Part shown: piece by piece, positions 9,487 through 21,126 of the stretch
How the letters are laid out: each line of letters starts with the position of its first letter
Numbering within the stretch: position 1 is the first letter of the stretch
From: Phoebastria nigripes
Taxonomy: Eukaryota; Chordata; Aves; Procellariiformes; Diomedeidae
Reading direction: 5' to 3'
Assembly (NCBI GenBank): GCA_035582835.1
Contig: JAYKAV010002475.1
Span: 151,997-215,996 of the forward strand
Length of the DNA: 64,000 nt
The notes under the pieces: model-generated
What the model saw: the letters and a program-made list of their open reading frames with translations, nothing else
Databases searched by the model: none
What the model was told of the DNA's origin: nothing
Program-made: the position numbers and the translations under genes

Positions 9487-12015
9487 TCTGTAAATGAGCA
9501 CCTCCTGATTCTAAAACCCCATCTGCTTGGACAGATTTGACAATGTTGGCTATCTAGATCACTGCTTCCACAGGTTCCATTTCTGTTTTGTCCAGGAGCG
9601 GTCAAAAACCAAAGCAGAATGCCTGCTCTGCAAGCAGTCTTTCCATTCTATTTTCCACAGAATTTGTGATGAGTACATACTCAGACCTTCAGAAAATGGC
9701 TCTTTTGCCAGGCCCGATGGCTGGAGATTTCCTTACCCCAACACCCTAACATGGGAACACCATAGTTCAGCTGAATTTGTCAGTCTTGCCCTATCTCCTT
9801 CTAATTTAGAAGCATATGATCAGCATGCCAAATATGACTCTCCTGCTCCATTGTATGATGAAAAGAGCTGTTCAGACTCATCAATTATTACAATATCTCC
9901 ATATGAGGCAGATTCTCAAGAACTAGGTCACAGTTCATCTGTGACTGGTATTGATCAATCTCCCTTGGGTGATGAAACTCCAGGGCTATCCATGTTCCAT
10001 TTCAGGAGAGAGAGGTTTATACAACAGTAAGTTCTCCTCTAGAGGTGTCAGAAAGTTCTGGTGAGGACTTTACTGTGAGGAGAACTGGACAGTAAACTCA
10101 GTTACAGGCTAATGCTGACTTAAATGACAGTGACTGTTCTTTGGACAATTGTATTACTCTTGGGTACGTTAAGCCATTAGCTGAGAGGACACCAGAACCG
10201 GTTGAGCTGCTTTGGACACTGAGGAGTCAGTCAGGGAAGAGAAAAGGAAAGACGTGAAGAAACAGCAGCCAATTCAGTTTCACGGTTGTAGCGACAGTGA
10301 ACCAAACAGAAGTTCTTTGCCATACTCCTCCATATATTCAGAGAATGTAGGTAGGTGTAAAAGCTGCTTATCCCCTGCAGTCAAGAAGAAACAAATGTAA
10401 AGTAAAAGATCTATCTCCACAGGACTTGATTGGGGTCCCTCTTCAGGAAGGGACACAACGTGATCTCCTTGTAATCATAGATGTGCAGAAAAGGAAAGTC
10501 CATGAGTCCACAATCCTATTCACAGCACAGTTGAGGTAGTCATGGCTGTATGACTGGGAAGGGAAGGAGCATTATGGCAAAGGTCAGCTTAAAAGGAGAT
10601 GATCAAGAAACAGTAGTATACACAGGAGCAAAAGAAACAAGAGGATGTTGAGAACTCATGACACCAGCACCTCTCAAGAAAGCCAGAGATGCTAAGTCAT
10701 GAAGGCACTACATCCAGAGAAATAAGTAGATAACGAGCACTTAGCAAAGGCCCTGGCAAAAGAAGATCAAGAAGCATAGACAGTCATCATTATTATATGA
10801 GAGACAATTGCCAAAGTAGATACCAGGAGGGTTCTGCTTTTTATAGTCAAAACGTGATTGAAGAGGTCTATGAATCCTCATGCAGGAGGAGGACTCAGTG
10901 TAACACTTACTATTCAAGGCAAGCTACTAGTCCAGAATACAGTATACAGTCTTTTACTGATATTATAGGTCTGTATAACTGGAGGGGACTCTATGAGAGA
11001 CACTATTGTCATTATGAAAGCTGCAGTCAAGGAGTCAATCAAGGAATAGGTCAAGGACATCCTCTGGAAGTACTGATGGAATTAAAAGTGAAAAACCTGT
11101 TGGAAAAAGGAAGTACAAAACTCACCACTTGGACAATGCAGTCAAGGACAGCACAATTCTAGAGAAAGGAAATGACCACAAGAAAACTTCATCAAAATTC
11201 AGTGACTGCTACAAAAATGAAGATAGCCTTTCAGACAATCAAGCAAGTAGTGAGACAAAGTGTAAGAAAATGAAAAAAAAGAGATTAGGAGCTCAAGTGT
11301 GGAGGCAGTCTATGAAGGAAAAATGATACAATGAGGCATCGTAAAAAGAAAAAGGAAAAGCATAAGAATAAACACCAGAAAGATCACACAAGTAATGGCA
11401 CGTTCTTTTCCAGTTGTGATTACAATTGATAGTGATAGTGACAAGGAGCTAGAAAGTATTGAATTTGACAGCAGCATTACTTGGACAGGCACAACTCAGA
11501 TATATGAGAAGGAAAATGAGTCTCCATCTTCTTTTCTGGGAATGACAGTATGTGAAGATATTTAGAGAGTCAGCAAGGAAACTGGAGTAGCCGCCAAAAA
11601 TTATAGTTTTACTACCACAAAAAGGGTCTTAGGTGGTGACTTCAGAAATGCTGAAGCTGAGTTTTGAGAAACAGCAACTGATCAGAGTCTTGTCATAATG
11701 GATACCAGTACTAATACCTCTCACACAGAAACTGTAACTAGCCATGTTCAAGGCACACAAGCAGCATCCTCCAGTCTACTGTCTTCTCCCAGGACTTCCT
11801 TTCCAGAACATCCAGAGGAACCACCATTGATACTAAGACTGCCAAAGAGATTTGTCAACAGATCCTGTTGGTTTGTTTCCCCAGGAAAAAGAAAAAGAAA
11901 AAGAAAAAGAAAAAGAAAAAGAAAAAGAAAAAGAAAAAGAAGACGAAAAAGAAAAAGAAGACGAAAAAGAAAAAGAAAAGAGAAAGTAGTATGTTTTACA
12001 CTGAACAATTCTTAA
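9487..12015 (+). pseudogene. TOPORS: TOPORS pseudogene, RING to C-terminus, multiply disrupted
   Basis: Homology resumes at about 9497 (APPDSK). A one-base loss near 9517 removes the first RING cysteine, then ICLDRFDNV and KAECLLCKQSF follow. Within the RING two further zinc-ligand cysteines are changed (FHFCFVQE). After NTLTWE (about 9760) a large in-frame deletion, roughly 200 residues by comparison with the human protein as I remember it, joins to EFVSLALSPSNLEAYDQHA and SDSSIITISPYEAD. Further landmarks are a frameshift near 10012, a stop at 10093-10095, VKPLAERTPE (about 10168-10197), a decayed RS-rich region (10400-10790), YESSCRRRTQ and YYSRQATSPEYSIQSF (about 10870-10960), GKRKYKTHHLD (about 11104), and VVITIDSDSD (11413-11442), a SUMO-interaction-like motif. 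Several frame changes and stops lie between these. The C-terminal segment (11698-11880) runs into an (AAAAAG)n tract. The copy cannot encode a functional ligase. Confidence 0.93.
11885..11983. repeat. (AAAAAG)n hexanucleotide microsatellite
   Basis: About 100 bp of AAAAAG units is interrupted by two AGACG variants. It lies at the 3' end of the TOPORS-like homology, in frame with the C-terminal peptide, where it would read as alternating Arg-Lys. It could be an expansion of a lysine-rich C-terminal coding tract or a mutated A-rich tail. Confidence 0.95.
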
Positions 12016-12440
12016 AAGTGAATATGATAGAGTATTGCTAGCGCATAACTTCTAAAGTTTCTCATAAGAGGGTTTGAAAGTTGTAATTTCATAAAGCAAT
12101 CCTATATGCTCATAGTTTGTAAAATATATCCACAGAATATTTTAAAGTTCTGTTTAAAAAACAAACAAACAAACAAGCAAAACCACAGAAATGCGTCACT
12201 TGCATTCTTTGAGACATGGTTCTCTTCTCCCTTCACTTGTACTTGGGACAACCTTACTCAGAGAGCCAAAATTGACTCTTCTCCTCCCTAAATGTACAGA
12301 AGAGGGTGGGCTGTAGAACTGACCCTCATTCTTGAGCCTGCTTGCAGCTACACAAGTGTGATCCCTGGAAGTACTTCCCTTTGGTTTACCTGAGGACAGA
12401 TTTGAATTTTAATTTGTCGTTGGTTTTAATAGGGCACTCA
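12016..12440. other. AT-rich flank, nothing recognised
   Basis: It contains a short (CAAA)n run near 12160 and no coding signal. It could be former TOPORS 3' UTR, but I have no landmark to support that. Confidence 0.4.
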
Positions 12441-13410
12441 CTAGGGCAATGGTTTGGAGCTCTCATCCCATTAGCACATTTTGCACTCCGTTACTATTCA
12501 AGGTGAGAGCACAGACAGTTGAGCACAAGGAGGAGGGATCACACACACTCAAGGTCCAAAGGGGAGGGGAGCGCAAACAGGGAACAGCAAACTGGCCATC
12601 TTCCTGCAGTTGTCACCCAGGGGGGATAGCTAGCCTGATACAAACCATTTTCACTTTAGTTTGTCTAAGAGTTTTACTTTTGATTGAAGCAGAGAAGCAA
12701 AATTTGCAGAATGCAGGGTAAAATGCTCAAGACACCCACACTCACACACACTTGGATACAATCACACTTACGACCAGCCTGGTGTGCCAATCCCCAGGAG
12801 GCCAGGACAGAGGCCCTGGAGGGTTGTGGTTGCTGCAGCAGGCAGTGTCAGCATGAGAGATGCTGCCAGCAGTGCCGGGCCTCTGCCCTTGGAGAGCTCT
12901 TGGGCCACCAGACTGAGTTCCTACTGGAAGCTCCTGGGCCAGCTGGCCAGCTCTCCCCTCTGCTGCAGAAAGGCTGTAGTCATATGGCCTGACTCTCTGA
13001 GACTGGGGCTGTGCTTTGTGCCTGGGATGTGCCAATCCGTCTTCTGGGTCTGGGGAAGGTAGGGTGGTGGCAGGTCTTTGGCCAGGTCTCACTCATCCCT
13101 CCTCCATCACCCTGGGGAGCTACAAAGATCACCTCAGTCCATGCAGTAGCACAGACAGCAGTGGTCTAGGAGGACAGTACCTCTCCGACAAGGTATCCAC
13201 TGCTGGAATTTTGACCCTGGGTACCAGAACAGTTTTACTCCCCTCTGGTGCTTTCAGTTTTCTGAACAGTTGTTGGTAATCCTGGAGATTCAACTGCTGA
13301 AGGCGGAAAGAAGGTGGCCACTGCTGAGATGCCCGGACAGTGGGCATCTTCAGGAATCCTTTGGTGGACACCCAAATCAGTCATGGTCATGGAAAGCATA
13401 TGCCTAATGC
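12441..13410. other. GC-richer block of unknown origin
   Basis: It is clearly richer in G+C than its surroundings, with overlapping open frames on both strands: 12784-13062 plus, 12742-13092 minus and 13129-13371 minus. None matches a protein family I recognise. The minus frame at 13129-13371 has the most protein-like composition (it contains QLNLQDYQQLFRKL). CpG is sparse, so it is not a CpG island. An old retroelement or a decayed exon are both possible. Confidence 0.35.
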
Positions 13411-14669
13411 AATAGGAGAAACCCTGATGCTCTCCTTATCTAATGAACAATAACACTTAGCAGGGATAGTCAAAAACTCACAAAATAGACTTCTGGATTG
13501 CGATATCATGTATCACAGGAAGATTATGAAAGCATGCCCCAGGGAAAATTATTTCAACGAAAGCATTTCATTCCATTAGCAGTGCTAATGTATACCCAGT
13601 GTACAAATCTGACCTGTAGGACCAGGAGGCACTTCCCAGTTCCTGGATCTAGGGGTACATCTTGCTTACTGAATACTGTGAAGGACCGCAAATACTTGTT
13701 TCCTTTCTCCTCGCATAGCCCTGTTTCTTTTGATTGGAGAGACCCAGACATGCAAAAAGGGAGCATGCACTATATACCAACAGGTCCTGCTGTGTTAACA
13801 ATGGTATAGGTACTCCTCCTCCAGAGAAATTGCATTTTTCTTAATGTAATGGGGATGAGGTTGGTCAATATTAATAAATGACTGCATATTTTGGAAAATC
13901 TCGTATGTGGACTAAACAGATTCATAGACAATTACACAGCTTTCTCTGGACATTTAAAGGAATGTCCCTAAGAGATAAAAAACATGCAGACAGATGTTGT
14001 AAAGAGTTAATTCCAGGAACTCCACATATAGCTTACAGGTTATGAAACCGCTGATCTTTGATTTTTATTTCTGAGATCTTTTCAATTGGGACAGTAACAG
14101 ACTTGATTTCTGCTAATTTAAGTCCAAAATCATTGCGTATTTGTCTGTTTTCAGATAAGATTCTGCTTGTTTTCTTTTGGAGGATGTGTTCAGCCTTTAC
14201 TCCAGATGGATGATGAATGCTGAAAGTGCCTAAATAGCATTTGAACATCTAGACATGTGAGCATAGTTCTTGGTCATCAATGTTTGGGAGCTAAGCTTTA
14301 AAAGTCACTGGCTTCAATAATAGATGCTAGCTTCTCTTTTTGTGTACTGAAATTGTGGTCTAAAAAAATGATTCCTGTAAGCAAGACCTCTTTACTTCCC
14401 TCCTGGGGTGGTTCTGGACTCCCAGGGCAGTAGATGGTAATACACTTATGAATTCAGAGAGCTAAATAAGACTTTTCATTTAATTTTAATCCCATGAAGG
14501 AGAGATCTTTCTCCAGAGTCTGAACATGGAATTTTTTTGACTAACCTTCTCTCAATGTTGAAAAATGATGGTGTCACAAATGTACAAACCTGGGCAGAGC
14601 TAGGAGAGTGTTTATTACTGTACTACCTATTGGAATTGTAGTGCAGTGGAAACAGGAAATAGCAATAAA

Positions 14670-14672
<3 letters not shown>
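13411..14672. other. No gene recognised
   Basis: The open frame 13498-13809 (plus) is not recognisable and has no matching splice context. The remainder is AT-rich single-copy sequence. Confidence 0.5.

Positions 14673-14715
<43 letters not shown>
14673..14715. repeat. Poly(T), 43 bases
   Basis: An uninterrupted run of 43 T is followed shortly by a second run of 10 T. An ancient minus-strand CR1 fragment begins about 40 bp to its right. The tract could be a reversed poly(A) tail, but no flanking target duplication is evident. Its length may be unreliable in the assembly. Confidence 0.95.
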
Positions 14716-14717
<2 letters not shown>

Positions 14718-14757
14718 AAAAGAATTTTTTTTTTGGTATCTAGCTGCTATTAGAGAA

Positions 14758-14850
14758 GTCTTATCATGTCAGACCAGAAGTACATCTAGTGAAATATTCT
14801 GATTTCAACAGTGGGCAACAGCAGAGACAAAGGGTAGAATATAAAAGCTA
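14758..14850 (-). mobile_element. Ancient CR1-type LINE 3' fragment
   Basis: The plus strand contains TCAGACCAGAAGTACATCTAG and then TTTCAACAGTGGGCAACAGC. This resembles, in reverse complement, the 3' end of an old CR1 family widespread in turtles and also retained in birds (remembered form: GATCAGACCAGTGGTCCATC...AACAGTGGCC). Divergence is high, so the fragment predates the CR1 copies at 8.4 and 46.2 kb. Confidence 0.6.
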
Positions 14851-16509
14851 AGCACGGACTATTTACCTAGTATACCTTCTTAGCCTCCAGTTTGAAATAT
14901 TTAAATATGTGTCAAGCCTCTATGTGCAGTAGTGCAGTACAGGTGACAGGAGATGTCCCATACATGCATAAATATTTTAGTGTTCTTTCTGAAGTTACAT
15001 TGCAGTACATTAAAAGTTGATAAATATTACTGTAAGTACTTGGTATTCCCTCCTATTCCTCTTGGATTGCAGAAATATATATAAAAAATAAGATAAAATA
15101 AAACTTTGAGTTGTATGTCAAGTGTGAGCTCATAGCCAAGTATGTAAACCCTTCAAATTAAAAATATGGACTGACCTTTGAATTAAAACATTTATGATTA
15201 TCATTTTATAGTTAAACCAGAAAATATTTTCACCATCCAATTATCTGTCCACCAAGCTGTTGAACAGGTTGTTTTTCTTTCTGTTTACAATAAAGTACAA
15301 CATAGCCAGGCTTGTTTACCTATCTGTTTGTGTATTAATACTAGTGCTCATTCCAAGAGAGAGTTTGAAAAATTGGGGTGCTAAAAGAAAAACTAACATT
15401 AGACAGAAGGATGGACAAATATAGAGATTGTATGCAATCAATGAGTTTGGTGTTAAAGAACACAGCTTAGTTTACCCTAGAGAACCAAAAATAAATTCAC
15501 CATTGGTTCTTGGCTCATGCTCCTTCTAGGAGCAGAACATGAAGAATAGACATAACTCATAACATCACAACACACAACTTCAATAAATGGCAATTATTTC
15601 TAACTTACTGAAGGTTTCTTGTATTTGATACTCACAGTTTTGCCATGTTAGCAGTTTATCAAATAATTGTACTAACACTAGGCCCAGAAAGAAACAACTA
15701 GTTTGTGGTGTAAAGGTTCTATGAAAAACAACTACTGTTTTTCCCTTTCTTCCTGCTTGCCCCGACTCCCTCCTTCCAGTAATTCAGTGGTGGATTTAGG
15801 AATTAGCAAGCAGCCAAATGGCATTTTCCATTAAACTACAACTGTTTCTAACAAATCACATTTTGACACTAATTTTTTCCCCACTGTCCCATTTTTAAAA
15901 TATTGCGAAAGATATCTATACTGCAAAATGGTTTTAATACATCCAATCCAAAAGGTTCAGAAATGCATTTTGGAGTATTGTGATATTACGATACCAAGAC
16001 TGCCACAAGAATAAAGAGTTTTGTTTTGTGATATTTCTGTTCTCATTGTTCTGAGATTGTCATGAAGATGGATTCTATAGTTTCCTGCTTTATTTTTGCA
16101 GCCTTTGTTATGAATATGGTCTGATTTTGTGCCAACCTTTGTCACTAGAATGAGAATCAGAATACATTATGAAAACTAAAATGTACTAAGCATTAAAATT
16201 CTGTGATAGCTCATTCTTGTGACAAAGAGATCACTGGGAAAGAATGGCACAAAATTAATCAATTATAGTGACAGTCTCACGATTGTAATAAGAATAGAAA
16301 GTGGCACTACATTTTGGGCATTTACATAACTGAGGAATGGTTTAAAATTAACTCATTCATATCTGGACATTCACCTCTCTTCCTGGAAAACCAGAACTGT
16401 TGTACTTTGACTAATGACCATAGATAGTGAATATACTCTGATATTAAAAAAATTACAAATTCTGCTTATTTTTGAGTAATTCCCCAGCATTTTCATGATC
16501 TTCTTCTAA

Positions 16510-16536
16510 TTTTTTTTTTTTTTTTTTTTTTTTTTT
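16510..16536. repeat. Poly(T), 27 bases
   Basis: An uninterrupted T run is followed by CCTCCCAG. It is superficially acceptor-like, but no exon is recognisable downstream. Confidence 0.95.
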
Positions 16537-16670
16537 CCTCCCAGAAAGAGAAAAGTCTTACCATCGTCTTCTAGTACATAGCTATACACTCTGGAAATGC
16601 AGTGAGAAGGAAGGCAAAAATGCTCCTTTGGAAATTAAAAGAAGAGAAGGAAAGCCCCTGAAATGGTCCT

Positions 16671-16723
16671 TTTCAGATTCTTTTATCTTATTCTTTTTTT
16701 TTTTTTTTCAGATTCTTTTATCT
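16671..16723. repeat. 18-bp direct repeat flanking a poly(T) run
   Basis: TTTCAGATTCTTTTATCT occurs at 16671-16688 and exactly again at 16706-16723, separated by a T-rich spacer. The structure is compatible with local slippage in a pyrimidine-rich tract. Confidence 0.9.
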
Positions 16724-19700
16724 CTTGCTTATTCTGATTAAAAAGAATACATCAAAAAGCAATTATTTTCAGGAATATCAAAAAAACACAAAAATAACGG
16801 TATTTAGAAAACTCCTCTGTTTGGTTATTGGCTCTTTCTTCTTTTCCTAGTTATGAGGTAGAATTATCAAGCTCCAGCAAGAGCCCAGGCATATAGATCA
16901 AGGTCTGAGGCCTCACTGTAGATTAACTTGGTTAGATACCCCATGTAGGCAGATTTTTATTGACAGAAAACAACTATAGCACCCTTTACGAATCAATGGG
17001 AGCTCTAGAAAGCCTACTTCATTGGGGAGACAGTGAAGGCCAGCAGCCAGAGTGGTCCTTGCTGTGACTGGCTCCTGGCAAACCCAAGGCAACTCAGAAC
17101 ATGGCAAATTTTAAAAAATTCTGAGAAGCATACAAACCCACTCAATAATGGGTGGAAGCAGCCTCCAGCTAAGAAACTATCCTGTATGCAGGCTGAAAGA
17201 CTGTTGGTGTGGAGGTTTGAAGTTTGGGCAGGGATTTTTTTTGCACTTTTCTCAATACCTTGCATTTAGCACTTGCCAAAGACAAAATACACAAGATGGA
17301 CCAGCTGACTTGATTCAGGTCAGCATGCTTTTGACATCATTGTAAGCACTATTTCTACTCAGATATGTATTCATTTAGAGATTATTTTGGACTGGTGATT
17401 AAAATGATACACTGTTCTTCTTGGCCCCACCTACATGTTTATAAAAATCAAAGAAAATAAAACGTTCCTTGGTTCCAGTGATCCTGCTGCTTCATTAGAT
17501 TTGTGACTATGCAACTGGAAAATGATACAGAGCTTTGCTTGTTAGCTGGATATTTAACAAAAAAAAAAAAAAAAGAGTTCTGGAGATTTCTCTCCTACTG
17601 CTTAAATTCTTTCCATCATAGTACAGTTTCGTAGGTCTGAAGGTGGGATGTGATATGAAACTAACCCTCTTTATGGATAAATGTGGTTGTCAGGTTATTA
17701 CAGTGGTCCATTTTCTCTTCATTAGAGTTGTCTTACAGTGAGCAAATTATATGAAGTAGGGTTTTTAATATAGTAAAACATTCTTAACCATTAGAAAATA
17801 GATTCCTTTCATCCTTTCTGCCAAAGTTCACTGCAGAGATACACAAGTAAGGATACAATACTCCTCACAGAAATGTTGGATCTCAAGGAAATGGGCATAA
17901 GATTATGTTTGGCTCATTTTTTTTTAACAGTTTTGAATTAAGATATAAGAAGGAAAAAGGATTTGTCCCTAAAATTATCTTTTACTGATGATAATCTTCC
18001 CTTTGCTATGTGACTCATTAAAAATGTACTAAAAATGATCAGTTATAGAGTTTACACAGTTGCCATATAATCATCAAAACTAATCTGAGTTCTACTTATT
18101 TTAACAAGTATTTTTGCTATGCAATTCTCATGTTAGTACTCTTGCTATATCTATTTTTAATAAATATCCTAGTAACAGTGGTTAAAAAATACTTTTTCTA
18201 TCAGTGAAAGAGTGGAATGAAACACAAAATGGATCAGGCAAGAATAACCTTCCTTAGTTTGGAACCTGAAAATGTTTGACTGAATGATATCCAGCCAAAC
18301 TGGTAGAATAGCAGAAAAATTTTGTATTTCAAATTACAAATGGAAGCCAACACTATATATTATTTTTTTCTTCTTTTAATATTTTTGATTGTTTTGATAT
18401 ATGGGGAGTAGGAGAGGGAACTTGTTAAAACTTATGGTAAATAAGGTGATGGTTCTTAGATTATATTACTAAAAACTAATTTCAGACAGTAAGAGAAATT
18501 CTTCATAATGTAAAATACAAGTAATCATTTAAAGGAACAAACATAGGGTTTTTCTAAATAATAAATCTATAATTGTGGCAGATCTTGATTTTTTCCAAAT
18601 TCATTACTTTACTTTATATGCTGCTGTACTTTCTTGGTGGTTTGGTAAAATATGATTTAATTCCTACATCTTTATTTTCCTGTATATCTTAGGAGGAAAA
18701 ATAAAGAAGTTGCAGAAAATCACCTTGTCCTTGACAACAAAAGACTAATGAGACACGGTGGGTGATCAGTGTGTTCAAACCAGTAAGAGACTGTCTTGGT
18801 AATTCATAGCATTAGGAGTCAGTCTTGGAAAAGCTTCTTTCTTGGTTTGGTGAGTGAACTTATATACCAGAGTCACATACCCACAAACAGGTAAAAATTA
18901 TACCACGTGAATTATTTTATTGTTTTTTTTTTAAATCTTTCAGAAGAGTGTCATGTCTTCCTACACACATCTCATAGTTAATGGCTTCAGGAGGCAATTC
19001 TCTTCCTTTGACAAAGAAAGTTTCCATAAAATCACAAAAGTGTATCTTCCATAAACTTGCTTGAAACAGAGAATTTTTGCTGAAGCAGATAAATATAGCA
19101 TTTTAATTTTTTTTAAATATTGTGTCATCTGATATTCCAAATTAAATTGAATTGTCAGAGGAATAGAGCTAAAGGCTGCACAAATGCCATTTTTATATCT
19201 CAAAAGGAGATAGAGTGATAAATTCCATTTGCTTTCTAGTTCAAATTAGTGTAGTGCTAAGCCCTGTATGAGTATACTTGCATAAACACTTAACTGGTTC
19301 AGTGTCAAACTTAAAATAGGAAGCAAATCTAATAATTTTTCCCTAAAATATCAGAACTTATTTATTTGTTTGAAGAAATTAGAATGTGATCTGCTATATA
19401 TCACTGGTTATGCACTGTTGCCTTGTGTGTGATCCCAGGGTAGTTCATTAGATTCTCAAGGATCCACAGCGCTAAACACTTGAGCTTAATTTGCCCGTGG
19501 GAAATAATATGCTAAATAATAGTATCATCCGATTAAGTCTTCTTAGGCAAAACACATGCTTGGTGGCCATAACATTCCAAATTAACATCCCACAGCAAAA
19601 CTAAAATTCAGTGTGATTACCTCAGATGATGATAATGTGCTCACGGCATTTAGTCCACTCAAGCATAATACGGTGTCCTCACCATAAAAGTAAACTACTT

Positions 19701-21080
19701 GTCAAAACTTGTATTACATTCAAGATAAGATGGTTTTCATTGTTTTTTACATCTTACATCCTTTCAACACACATTAAAGAAAATATAAAAATACCAAAAT
19801 AATGGAAATCTTCTAAACTTTTGAAGCACCTCTTGCAATTCATTTATTGAGGCTGAGAGCTCTCACTCTGACACTGTAATAGTTTGCAGAGCTAGATGAA
19901 TGCCTTACTAATAAGATCCATAAGATCTTCAAATTTTGGACAGTGAGAGATGGTTCACATATTTTGGACTAACATGATTCAGATTCAGACTAACATGATA
20001 ACATGCAGGATTTTTTGCTGCACAACAACCTCTGGATCTGCTATGAATTATTCTAAGGCATCTCTCTTTCCTTTTTCTTTGCAGCTAAGTAATGTTTTTT
20101 CCCTATTGGTGTTGCTGGGAGAAATTTGTGCCACTTGATCTTTGGATTTCACTCTCTGGAAAGTTAATAAAGAACTCATAGTTACTCCACCAGGAATCCT
20201 GACTAAATTCCTCCCTCAGGGGAGAGGTACCTTTGTGTGCCCCATCCTGCAGCAATGAAACTAAGGCCTGGCAAATACCTGTTACTGATTGGAAACTCAG
20301 AAGGTTGCTTGAAGGTTGACTTAGACAAAAATGTGCATGCTGTTAGACTGTTTTCTTGAATCCACCCTGGGACCGAAGGTGGAGTAGAAGAGCTTCACTG
20401 CAAAAAACAGTGACAGACCATTGTTACAATACTGGAAATGATATAATAATTGTTGTGAATGTGGAGGCCTCCCTTGCAGACATTTCAAAACTTGTTTCAT
20501 GACTGGTGGTGTCATGAAGAATCTGGGTGGGCAATGGAAATTGTCAATTCCCTCATATATATTTGGAAGTAAAAGGTTGCTGAGGTTTCTTAAAAAATGT
20601 ATTTTGCAGAAACTAGGACTTAGGAGCAGAGGGGAGAGAAAAAGAATACAGAGTAAATTAACTACTGATCACTGAATAGCCTGAGAATGTTTTAATTTTG
20701 CCATACAATGAAGATAAGTGTAAAAACCCAAATGTTTAAACAGTCTTATTGGTGGCTGGCAGGTAGGGTACTCAGCACTGAAGAACATGCATGATGAAAT
20801 AAGCTTATTGGATTTGCACAGGGCTAGTTCTCTCCATGTTGGAATACTGTATTTTGGTAGACAAACACATATTAGCTTTGTTAACAGATTACTAAATTAT
20901 TCGGTATGAGTTTGTTTCTTTCTCCTTAATTGTGGAAGCATGAAGAAAGGACAGCAAAGAGTCTGGAAGTAAGTAAGTAAGTATCCCTTTTCTGAAAAGA
21001 ACAGAAGTAGTCTGAGATCATTAATCAAAAAAACTGGCACTTTTTCTTATCCCCATACCTCTCTTTACCATACTGAGATG

Positions 21081-21126
21081 GTTTTGTTTTGTTTTTGTTT
21101 TGTTTTGTTTTCTTTTGTTTTGTTTT
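21081..21126. repeat. (TTTTG)n microsatellite
   Basis: About 46 bp of TTTTG units carries one TTTTTG and one TTTTC interruption. Confidence 0.95.

Noticed and set aside
8311..12015. Functional TOPORS gene
   Set aside because: Stop at codon 17, a 1.1-kb insertion, multiple frameshifts, lost RING ligands and a large deletion.
8311..12015. Processed (retroposed) TOPORS pseudogene
   Set aside because: A splice acceptor immediately precedes the first codon and no target duplication is visible. Not fully excluded because of the A-rich array at the 3' end.
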